From IMG/VR virus record IMGVR_UViG_3300043775_000017, positions 1 to 31,827 of that record: 31,827 bases of DNA. The stretch is one strand, 5' to 3'. Source of the DNA: a virus. The position numbers and the translations under genes were made by a program. Below are positions 24,432 to 29,056 of the stretch, piece by piece. The first letter of the stretch is position 1. The number at the start of each line of letters is the position of its first letter. Below the pieces are notes generated by a model. The model ran no database searches and was not told the origin of the DNA. It saw nothing but the letters and a program-made list of their open reading frames with translations.

Positions 24432-24549
24432 ATTCTTTGGTGTAAAACTTATGGTTGTTTTCGCATTGGCGCTTACGGCTTACAAATTCGGGGTTTGATC
24501 GGGTATCTAAAACCTTGAGGGTTTCAGAGCCACAGCGGGGACACATCAT
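24322..24549 (-). CDS. Zinc-ribbon protein (NrdR N-terminus/Ogr-like), partly overlapping the next gene
   Basis: 75 aa. The N-terminal 43 residues are MMCPRCGSETLKVLDTRSNP followed by RKRQCENNHKFYTKEYAI, i.e. Cys-x2-Cys...Cys-x3/4-His, like the zinc ribbon of NrdR or of short phage transcription activators. The last about 35 codons lie entirely under the start of the HNH-like gene in another frame and look less conserved. The ATG overlaps the previous stop (ATGA). Possible late-gene activator or DNA-binding factor; inference only. Confidence 0.68.
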   Translation of the reverse strand: MMCPRCGSETLKVLDTRSNPEFVSRKRQCENNHKFYTKEYAIPETQICEKPETAKISGGSILSALWNRTWNSSST

Positions 24550-24839
24550 GCTTGTCCCCTTGCTCGGATGGCGGCATCAACTTCGGATTCGCTTAAAACA
24601 GCCCATCGTTTTTGTTGAGTGTTGCGGCACAGCCTGCGATAGGTGTCGTGGTCTGTTTTTGCAATGTCATCAGCCGTGTCGATGTCATCTAACAGCATCC
24701 AAAGTTTTAAAGATTTCTCACGCTCATGCTGTGCTACTAGCTTGGCAAATCGTTCAAGCCAAAGCAAATCTTTTTCTTGAGCCAATTCAATAAATGAACC
24801 AGCTTGTCGCCCCATCTGCATAATTTCTTCTCGTGTCAT
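24546..24839 (-). CDS. Small helical phage protein, unknown
   Basis: 97 aa, helical and charged: MTREEIMQMGRQAG, WLERFAKLVAQHEREK, a central hydrophobic-acidic segment (LKLWMLLDDIDTADDIAK) and a C-terminal RWAVLSESEVDAAIRARGQA. The beginning resembles small hypothetical proteins found beside ninB in many phages. Coupled to NinB (ATGA overlap) and to the zinc ribbon downstream (ATGA). No function known. Confidence 0.65.
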   Translation of the reverse strand: MTREEIMQMGRQAGSFIELAQEKDLLWLERFAKLVAQHEREKSLKLWMLLDDIDTADDIAKTDHDTYRRLCRNTQQKRWAVLSESEVDAAIRARGQA

Positions 24840-25237
24840 GTCTCAATCCCTTTGTCTGCCATCCAAGCCAAAAGCCATTCAATGAACTCTGAGCCTTCTT
24901 CTTTGGTAAATTTGTGGCTTTGGAGGCCAAGTTGGACAACCCTTTGCCCGTCTAGGCTTGGTGCAATCTTGCCGATCTTGCGACCAGTTTCATGCGCCCA
25001 GGCATCGATGAGCAATCTTTTCCAATCCTCTGCTGTCCATTCTGACCCTGCTGCTTTCATTTGCTTGGCAACCATGTCAATCAGGGCATGAAACATATCA
25101 TTCTGGTCTGTGCTGCGGGTGGCCTTCTTGACCTCTAAGCGCAATTGCTTACCCGCCTGTAAGGTTTCTTTAATCTTAGGCCATAAGTCTTTCAGGACTG
25201 TGTGTGCCTGCTGGCTGTTGTGTAGGGTGATGATCAT
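24836..25237 (-). CDS. ninB: NinB-family recombination protein
   Basis: 133 aa, near the 146 aa of lambda NinB (Orf). The central pattern LRLEVKKATRSTDQNDMFHA, then EDWKRLLIDAWAHETGR and QRVVQLGLQSHKFTKEEGSE are typical of the family. Known role: single-strand DNA-binding recombination mediator that can replace RecFOR functions. It lies directly after rusA with a 4-bp overlap, as in nin regions, and complements the ERF/exonuclease pair of the rightward operon. Confidence 0.9.
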   Translation of the reverse strand: MIITLHNSQQAHTVLKDLWPKIKETLQAGKQLRLEVKKATRSTDQNDMFHALIDMVAKQMKAAGSEWTAEDWKRLLIDAWAHETGRKIGKIAPSLDGQRVVQLGLQSHKFTKEEGSEFIEWLLAWMADKGIET

Positions 25238-25653
25238 GCTTGCCTCACAATAACTTCAACTTTTGCCACTTCGCCATAAACCTTGGTGGCATGAATAGAT
25301 GTAATTTGGGAGTCGTTCTCAAAAACAATTTTGTCCATGCCATCGATCACGCTCTTGATCACGTTGTCCAAATCGGGCTTTTTGGTGTGTTTTTCAGAAT
25401 TGTTTAAACAAGCCTCAGTTCGTTTTTTTGAGTATGAGGCGGGAACAGGAAAGGTGACATAAATAAACGCCTCCAAAGCCCCTTCTAGCGGTTCTGATGC
25501 GCCCATTGCCGCTTTTGCCATCATCCCAACATCGGATTCATAGTTTTTGGTCTTTTCAGGTGTGTAGGCAACAGGGAACTTTCCCCTTGTGGAAAACCTT
25601 GGTCTGCCCTTTGGTACAGGCTCGCCATAAATTGTGAACATGATCTGCATCAT
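25234..25653 (-). CDS. rusA: RusA-family Holliday junction resolvase
   Basis: 139 aa. FTIYGEPVPKGRPRF (about residues 6-20), the central KPDLDNVIKSVIDGMD (about 92-107) and the following FENDSQI carry the conserved aspartates of RusA (Asp94, Asp96 and Asp104 region). The dimeric enzyme cuts Holliday junctions; in phages it resolves branched replication intermediates before packaging. The start at 25653 overlaps the previous stop; two more in-frame ATGs lie at 25650 and 25641. NinB follows with 4-bp overlap. Confidence 0.93.
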   Translation of the reverse strand: MMQIMFTIYGEPVPKGRPRFSTRGKFPVAYTPEKTKNYESDVGMMAKAAMGASEPLEGALEAFIYVTFPVPASYSKKRTEACLNNSEKHTKKPDLDNVIKSVIDGMDKIVFENDSQITSIHATKVYGEVAKVEVIVRQA

Positions 25654-25829
25654 TTTTTATCTTTCTGTTCGTTCATGCGTTTTTTCAGATCGTCAGCAGC
25701 CGCTTGGCCTCGCCTCTTGGCAATGTCCGCTAGGGTTTGTTGCCACCAATATTGGGCTTCTCCCCGCCCCTCCTCCAAGGCTTTCTTGCGGTAGCGTCTG
25801 ATCCACTCGACCGCCTCGCTGTTCTTCAT
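25650..25829 (-). CDS. Small basic helical phage protein (frame Y), overlapping frame X
   Basis: From the ATG at 25829 the product is 59 aa: MKNSEAVEWIRRYRKKALEE, then AQYWWQQTLADIAKRRGQAA and a DDLKKRMN tail. The WW-x-x-T-x-x-DI-x-x-RG pattern is familiar in small proteins of phage nin-like regions. AGGAG lies 3 nt before this ATG. The same frame is open up to an ATG at 25919 that overlaps the stop of the C5 methyltransferase (ATGA), giving 89 aa, but that start has no ribosome site and the extra residues overlap frame X. Its stop overlaps rusA. Confidence 0.65.
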   Translation of the reverse strand: MKNSEAVEWIRRYRKKALEEGRGEAQYWWQQTLADIAKRRGQAAADDLKKRMNEQKDKK

Positions 25830-25929
25830 AGTCTCCTGTAAGTTCAAGCGCTCTTGTGATGACAAACTCGCTAAATTGTTGTCCTTCTTTGGCTCGATCA
25901 AGAATTCTGTTTGCTTCATAGTGATTCAC
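25693..25929 (-). CDS. Small phage protein (frame X), N-terminal part conserved
   Basis: 78 aa from GTG at 25929, directly adjoining the stop (25932-25930) of the overprinted frame at 25930-26787. GGAGA lies 8 nt before the GTG. The N-terminal 36 residues, NHYEANRILDRAKEGQQF then SEFVITRALELTGDYEE, read as a known small-protein pattern (EAN-x-ILD...ALELTGD). The C-terminal half lies under frame Y and looks unconserved, rich in Gly, Ser and Pro. Probably a real gene whose tail overlaps the following gene. Confidence 0.55.
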   Translation of the reverse strand: MNHYEANRILDRAKEGQQFSEFVITRALELTGDYEEQRGGRVDQTLPQESLGGGAGRSPILVATNPSGHCQEARPSGC

Positions 25930-26791
25930 TTAGGATTCTCCATGCTGTTGCGGCACACAATGGAACTTGTCCATTTCCAATGGCTTTAAGTCTGTCCACC
26001 CTAGAGGCCACCCCATCAGCCACTCTACCCACATCGGGTTCAGCTTTCCACCATTCCCCGCACCCATCAATCTGGCTTCTTCTCTTGTTGTATTCTTGTT
26101 CAGTAGTTCCCATGAACCTGTCCCACCACACATACCTGCTGTTCTTGGTGTCGGCCAATTCTGCATCCTTTTGGGAGTTAAACTGCCTCCAATCATTGCC
26201 TCCGCTTCTTCCAATGTTGTTGTTCCTGAATCCACCATTTTTCTCATTTGCAGAATCATCCCTTCTGATCTTGCTTGAGATGCTGTTGGAGTTGGCCAAT
26301 TTTTTTCCGACAATCCAGATTCTGTCCCTCTGATGGTTTGCTCCAACATTCGCTGCTCCCAACACTCCCCATCTCGCATCAAACCCCATTGAGGCCAAGT
26401 CTCCAAGAACTCTTCCAAGTCCCCTAGAAGTGAGCATTGGTGAGTTTTCCACGAACACGAATCCTGGTCGAACTTCACAAATGATCCTCGCCATTTCTCG
26501 CCACATTCCGCTTCTTTCTCCATCGATCCCCCCCCCCCCCCCAGCGGCAGAGATGTCTTGGCATGGAAAGCCGCCAGATACAACGTCAACAATTCCTCGC
26601 CACGGGTTTCCGTCAAAGGTTTGTACGTCATCCCAAATCGGGAAAGGCAGGAGAAGTCCGTCATTTTGTCTGGCGCACAGTACGCTTGCTGGGTAGGCTT
26701 CCCATTCGACTGCACAGACTGTTCTCCATCCGAGGAGGTGTCCACCAAGTATTCCTCCACCAGCGCCTGCGAAAAGAGCCAACTCATTCAT
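25916..26791 (-). CDS. C5-cytosine DNA methyltransferase (Dcm-like)
   Basis: 291 aa. Motif I LFAGAGGG (about residues 6-13), catalytic motif IV GGFPCQDIS with Cys77, motif VI ENS (115-117), motif VIII QRDR (154-157), and motifs IX-X RLKAIGNGQVP (about 267-277). A short variable region (165-250) would be the target-recognition domain. It transfers methyl groups to cytosine C5. A G15 tract encodes Gly84-88 between motifs IV and VI. The ATG at 26791 overlaps the upstream stop, but its GGGAG is only 3 nt away. Almost the whole gene is also open in the +1 frame (separate entry). No restriction enzyme is adjacent, so it is likely an orphan protective enzyme. Confidence 0.92.
   Translation of the reverse strand: MNELALFAGAGGGILGGHLLGWRTVCAVEWEAYPASVLCARQNDGLLLPFPIWDDVQTFDGNPWRGIVDVVSGGFPCQDISAAGGGGGIDGERSGMWREMARIICEVRPGFVFVENSPMLTSRGLGRVLGDLASMGFDARWGVLGAANVGANHQRDRIWIVGKKLANSNSISSKIRRDDSANEKNGGFRNNNIGRSGGNDWRQFNSQKDAELADTKNSRYVWWDRFMGTTEQEYNKRRSQIDGCGEWWKAEPDVGRVADGVASRVDRLKAIGNGQVPLCAATAWRILSESL
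25930..26787 (-). CDS. Overprinted +1-frame ORF with phage-protein signatures (frame B of the C5 MTase gene)
   Basis: 285 codons open in the +1 frame inside the methyltransferase gene, starting at an ATG 4 nt after the MTase ATG and 7 nt after GGGAG, a better spacing. It does not look like noise: it contains SCLSRFGMTYKPLTETRGEE, CGEKWRGSFVKFDQDSCSWK, ETWPQWGLMRDGE, two NWPTP motifs (about 163 and 210) and the C-terminal LNPMWVEWLMGWPLGWTDLK. I recognise this pattern as a family annotated next to, or fused with, phage methyltransferases. The stop adjoins the GTG of frame X. It may be a true overlapping gene, a conserved shadow of the MTase, or reached by slippage at G15. Function unknown. Confidence 0.5.
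   Translation of the reverse strand: MSWLFSQALVEEYLVDTSSDGEQSVQSNGKPTQQAYCAPDKMTDFSCLSRFGMTYKPLTETRGEELLTLYLAAFHAKTSLPLGGGGGSMEKEAECGEKWRGSFVKFDQDSCSWKTHQCSLLGDLEEFLETWPQWGLMRDGECWEQRMLEQTIRGTESGLSEKNWPTPTASQARSEGMILQMRKMVDSGTTTLEEAEAMIGGSLTPKRMQNWPTPRTAGMCGGTGSWELLNKNTTREEARLMGAGNGGKLNPMWVEWLMGWPLGWTDLKPLEMDKFHCVPQQHGES
26528..26542 (-). repeat. G15 homopolymer inside the C5 MTase gene
   Basis: Fifteen consecutive C on the plus strand, i.e. G15 on the coding strand, encode five glycines in both overlapping frames. With 15 both frames continue. With 14, the MTase frame would pass into the C-terminal half of frame B; with 16, frame B would pass into the C-terminal half of the MTase. This is the longest homopolymer noticed in the window. 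Confidence 0.88.
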
Positions 26792-27183
26792 GTTCTCCCA
26801 CCATATTGTTTTCTTAATTCTGATAATTTCGCCAATGCTTCTGCCCTGATTCTTTCGCTTTCAATCTGCTCATGAATTGTTTTTTTGCGCTCAATCAAAA
26901 CTGCAGTTGGTGGTTTAACAGGGATTGATGGGCCTTGATTGCACATATCCCGAAAAGCAATGGCGCTCGGTGGAAAGTCTTTGTCCAGCTTGCCAAGCGC
27001 AAAATCTAGGCTTGGCTTGTAGGTCAAGAATCTGCCAAGATATTGCTTCCAAGTCTGTCTGACAAGGTTGGGGTCAACATCTTGCCAATGCGTGATGAAT
27101 CGTGAGCCGTAAATGGCGTTCATCATTCCAAAGATGTAATCAAAACCTGAGTCTGGATCACAAAAGTCGTTTTCGTTCCACAT
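26788..27183 (-). CDS. Replication protein P-like / helicase-loader candidate
   Basis: 131 aa with GGAGG 6 nt before the ATG; overlaps the DUF1376 gene by 26 bp. The core FDYIFGMMNAIYGSRFITHW, DPNLVRQTWKQYLGRFLTYK and PPSAIAFRDMCNQGPSIPVK resembles the middle of lambda P-type proteins of betaproteobacterial and enteric phages, followed by a charged C-terminal helix. The order cro, O-like, P-like supports a role in loading the host replicative helicase. Shorter than lambda P (233 aa), so only part of the family is covered. Confidence 0.68.
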   Translation of the reverse strand: MWNENDFCDPDSGFDYIFGMMNAIYGSRFITHWQDVDPNLVRQTWKQYLGRFLTYKPSLDFALGKLDKDFPPSAIAFRDMCNQGPSIPVKPPTAVLIERKKTIHEQIESERIRAEALAKLSELRKQYGGRT

Positions 27184-27913
27184 CTTGTGCCTCCAGTACT
27201 ATGGTTTCAGGTTTAGCCCAAAATGGCGTTTTAGGAATTGATTTGCCCCTAGTCAACTCTGCCATCACGTTTTGACGTTCTTCAGACTTGGTGAGTTTTT
27301 CTTTTAGCCATTCAGCTTTTAAGCCCTGGCTGCCACGGGTACACCACTCAATCAAAAACTGCTCAAGTGACCAACCAATCTTGCTAGCCTCAGACCTTGC
27401 GCCTTTTAGGACTGTTTCGGTCACAGAGGCTTTCTTGGCTTTCCTGAGTTGCAACCAATCATTCCAAACTTGTTCAGAAACATCAGGGGGACAAGCAACG
27501 ACAGTTGCTTTCTCTTTCTTTGGTTTATGGTTATTGGTTATTGGTTTATGGTTATTGGTTGCTATTGGGGTAGCATTAGGGGGGCTATTAGCCTCCCCAT
27601 TGGGGGGTGTTCCCCACCTTTTAGCCGCCCCACGTTTGCCAGCCTCTGCAAACTCTTTGTATTGCTTTATTTCCTTGTCAGCCCTTGGGTTTACAAATCC
27701 ATCTTCTGTGGACAAAAAGAATTCATTTAACACTGTCAAAACATCTTCTTCATGCTCTTTCATGCCAACTTGTCTGGCAGCATCTCTGTGCTTAATTGGT
27801 TGTTCGTGCAAAAAGTAGTAGTCCAGAAGTCTGCGATAGGCCAAATCTTCCATCAATGAAAGATGCCTGGTGTGACTCATGTAGTCACCAATGTGAAACT
27901 GGTAGTAATGCAT
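27158..27913 (-). CDS. Phage replication protein with DUF1376 (YdaU-like) domain, O-like
   Basis: 251 aa from the ATG at 27913, where family-type MHYYQFHIGDYMSHTRHLSL begins (AAAGG 7 nt upstream; an alternative ATG at 27928 would add 5 residues). Residues 1 to about 90 are DUF1376, a winged-helix-like domain of phage replication initiators. A polar linker with repeated NNHKP motifs (about 118-133) leads to a C-terminal helical domain (about 140-250). It is first after the Cro-like gene, the place of lambda O. The linker repeat encodes a 7-bp iterated DNA array, a possible origin. Confidence 0.8.
   Translation of the reverse strand: MHYYQFHIGDYMSHTRHLSLMEDLAYRRLLDYYFLHEQPIKHRDAARQVGMKEHEEDVLTVLNEFFLSTEDGFVNPRADKEIKQYKEFAEAGKRGAAKRWGTPPNGEANSPPNATPIATNNHKPITNNHKPKKEKATVVACPPDVSEQVWNDWLQLRKAKKASVTETVLKGARSEASKIGWSLEQFLIEWCTRGSQGLKAEWLKEKLTKSEERQNVMAELTRGKSIPKTPFWAKPETIVLEAQDVERKRLL
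27518..27559 (-). repeat. Six tandem 7-bp repeats inside the O-like gene; candidate replication origin
   Basis: On the plus strand six consecutive 7-mers read CTTTGGT, TTATGGT, TATTGGT, TATTGGT, TTATGGT and TATTGGT. A larger 21-bp unit is thus present almost twice (27522-27542 and 27543-27563). In lambda the origin iterons lie within the O gene and encode an inter-domain linker; here too the repeats encode the linker (NNHKP-x-TNNHKP). Repeats and position are seen; origin function is inferred. Confidence 0.6.
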
Positions 27914-27974
27914 AGCTCGCCTTTTCATACTCCCTTAAAAGAAACTGCGGCAGGAGAGGGAGGTAACTCTTTTC

Positions 27975-27996
27975 GGTCTGCTCATGACTTCAGACC
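27975..27996 (-). other. Inverted repeat in the leader between the Cro-like and O-like genes
   Basis: GGTCTG and CAGACC arms separated by 10 nt form a 6-bp hairpin on either strand, in the about 100-nt gap between the Cro-like stop and the DUF1376 start. No U tract follows on the leftward RNA, so it is not a standard terminator; it could be a protein-binding or processing site. Confidence 0.3.
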
Positions 27997-28016
27997 TAGC
28001 CGTGTTTCAAACAATC

Positions 28017-28172
28017 TTAATCCAAAAACCAATCAGGCCGCAACAACTTTAATTGCCAAATTCTTGCTTGAGGCACAGTTTTCCATTGAGACACAGCCGC
28101 TTGGCTGATGCCCAACAACTTGGCAAGCTCATCCTGTGAGCCAGCGAGTGCAATAAACTTATTTTTGTCCAT
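28017..28172 (-). CDS. Cro-like helix-turn-helix repressor
   Basis: A 51-aa protein encoded from ATG 28172 to TAA 28019-28017. It begins MDKNKFIALAGSQDELAKLL and continues GISQAAVSQWKTVPQARIWQ, ending in RPDWFLD. Residues 12-31 (SQDELAKLLGISQAAVSQWK) are a typical Cro/YdaS helix-turn-helix. It is the first gene leftward, divergent from the recombination operon, with a perfect palindrome just upstream. A -10 box (TATAAT) ends 6 nt before the ATG, so the mRNA may be nearly leaderless. It should repress both divergent promoters. No CI partner is present. Confidence 0.88.
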   Translation of the reverse strand: MDKNKFIALAGSQDELAKLLGISQAAVSQWKTVPQARIWQLKLLRPDWFLD

Positions 28173-28178
28173 ACGCAA

Positions 28179-28184
28179 ATTATA
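28179..28184 (-). promoter_or_regulatory. Leftward promoter -10 box of the Cro-like gene
   Basis: A consensus TATAAT on the minus strand lies 6 nt before the ATG at 28172. No good TTGACA is found 16-18 nt upstream. The predicted start would be at or within 1-2 nt of the ATG, so the transcript may be leaderless like lambda cI from PRM. Activity without an activator is uncertain. Confidence 0.5.
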
Positions 28185-28185
28185 C

Positions 28186-28199
28186 ATTAGCTAGCTAAT
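28186..28199. promoter_or_regulatory. Perfect 14-bp palindrome, operator candidate
   Basis: ATTAGCTAGCTAAT is its own reverse complement and lies just upstream of the leftward -10 box and 11 bp before the rightward -35 box. This is the natural place for a dimeric Cro-like repressor to block one or both promoters. No second perfect copy was noticed nearby; TTATATAA at 28219-28226 is a shorter palindrome. Confidence 0.55.
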
Positions 28200-28209
28200 A
28201 ACCCCACAG

Positions 28210-28239
28210 TTGACTTGGTTATATAAGGTGCGTTATAGT
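28210..28239 (+). promoter_or_regulatory. Rightward early promoter (sigma-70 type)
   Basis: TTGACT (28210-28215) and TATAGT (28234-28239) are separated by 18 nt; shifting by one base gives TTATAG at 17 nt. Transcription would start near 28246 and enter the recombination operon. It lies 10 bp from the palindrome, so the Cro-like protein can probably control it. Confidence 0.65.
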
Positions 28240-28248
28240 CCATCCATG

Positions 28249-28272
28249 CCCTGAACTTCTCGGGGTCTTTTT
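28249..28272 (+). terminator. Terminator-like hairpin at the 5' end of the rightward transcript
   Basis: CCCTGA-ACTTC-TCGGGG forms a 6-bp stem (one G-U pair) followed by TCTTTTT, directly before the AGGAG of the first gene. Being within the first about 25 nt of the predicted RNA, it could attenuate early transcription or serve as a protective 5' hairpin. Its closeness to the start site makes real termination uncertain. Confidence 0.5.
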
Positions 28273-28282
28273 AGGAGTCAAT

Positions 28283-28504
28283 ATGACACAACTTTTCAAA
28301 GCAGATTGCTACTTTCAGCAAGAACAATATAACCCCCGTATTCGTGCAACTGTTCCTCCAGCTTGGGTAATTGAGTTTGATTGTGCTTTGCCAGGCACAA
28401 ATGTTCCTCCCGTGTTTTTTGGTCATTCCCGCAAAGAAGCAATCCAAAACGCAATTGATACTTTGAAATCTTTTGGCTTGACAGGCCGTTTAATTCTTAA
28501 TTAA
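28283..28504 (+). CDS. Early phage protein, unknown (73 aa)
   Basis: The first gene of the rightward operon with AGGAG 5 nt before the ATG. The product is aromatic and proline-containing: FKADCYFQQEQYNPRI, PPAWVIEFDCALPG, FFGHSRKEAIQNAIDTLKSF. Two cysteines are present, with no metal motif. A beta-beta-beta-alpha fold is plausible. First genes of such operons often encode host-takeover or anti-defence proteins, but nothing in the sequence proves this. Confidence 0.65.
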   Translation: MTQLFKADCYFQQEQYNPRIRATVPPAWVIEFDCALPGTNVPPVFFGHSRKEAIQNAIDTLKSFGLTGRLILN

Positions 28505-28513
28505 GGAATTGCC

Positions 28514-28786
28514 ATGATTGACTACAAACTTCACTACCACTTTGATGAATTCGTCACTTATGACGATGGCACAACCCTTGAGAAAGTCAAGGTCGGTTAT
28601 GACTACTACCCAGCAGAATTCAATCTGCCCCATGACCACAACTCAGCAGAAATTTACGATGTGTTTGTCTTTAGCGAAAAGGGTGATGACATTTCTTGCG
28701 ATCTGTCCTCATCTGAATTTGAACGCATTGTGTCTGAGGCCAAGATTCACCACGCTCGTATGCTAAAGGAACAAAATGAAATCTAA
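28514..28786 (+). CDS. Acidic early protein, unknown (90 aa)
   Basis: 90 aa preceded by AAGGA. Rich in Asp, Glu, Tyr and His: YHFDEFVTYDDGTTLEKVKV, YDYYPAEFNLPHDHNSAEIY and SEKGDDISCDLSSSEFE, ending in a charged helix. Net charge is strongly negative, a trait of DNA-mimic or anti-defence proteins but also of many small phage proteins. No family recognised. Its 3' end overlaps the small membrane-protein gene by 11 bp. Confidence 0.65.
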   Translation: MIDYKLHYHFDEFVTYDDGTTLEKVKVGYDYYPAEFNLPHDHNSAEIYDVFVFSEKGDDISCDLSSSEFERIVSEAKIHHARMLKEQNEI

Positions 28787-28868
28787 GATCATCACAACAA
28801 TTGTCGAATGGACATTGGCGATCATCATCTTTGGTGGTTGGGGCGTAATGCTCGCATGGAGGGGTTAA
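28776..28868 (+). CDS. Tiny single-pass membrane protein (30 aa)
   Basis: A 30-aa ORF from ATG 28776 to TAA 28866-28868, AAGGA 6 nt upstream. MKSKIITTIVEW is followed by a hydrophobic helix (about residues 10-28, including LAIIIFGGWGVMLAW) and a basic end RG. It overlaps the upstream gene's last codons and ends 2 nt before the next start. An inner-membrane helix with positive ends is clear; function is unknown, and superinfection exclusion or host-membrane effects are only possibilities. Confidence 0.6.
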   Translation: MKSKIITTIVEWTLAIIIFGGWGVMLAWRG

Positions 28869-28870
28869 AC

Positions 28871-29056
28871 ATGATTGACAAACTCAAAGATTATTTCCGC
28901 TTGCCATCACCAAAAGAACTGGCTGCCAAAGAACTTGAAATGGCACAGCGCAAGCTATTGGAGGCTCTCAGTGCCAATGAATACGCAAAGCGCATGGCTG
29001 AGTACCACCAAGACCGAATCAAACGCCTGACAGCTTATTTAAAGGAAGAATCATGA
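28871..29056 (+). CDS. Coiled-coil early protein, unknown (61 aa)
   Basis: From ATG 28871, chosen because GGAGGGG lies 6 nt upstream; an earlier in-frame ATG at 28808 lies inside the membrane-protein gene. The product is almost wholly helical and charged: IDKLKDYFRLPSPKELAAK, LEMAQRKLLEALSANEYAKR, then a basic helix ending LKEES. This looks like a short coiled coil, as in small phage proteins near recombination genes. Its stop overlaps the next start (ATGA). Confidence 0.65.
   Translation: MIDKLKDYFRLPSPKELAAKELEMAQRKLLEALSANEYAKRMAEYHQDRIKRLTAYLKEES

Noticed and set aside
25911-26333. 140-aa plus-strand ORF opposite the C5 MTase
   Set aside because: Antisense to two better-supported frames; low-complexity Leu/Ser/Pro composition and no ribosome site or family pattern.
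27288-27818. 176-aa plus-strand ORF opposite the DUF1376 gene
   Set aside because: Antisense shadow; Ser/Leu/Phe-rich and contradicts the operon direction.
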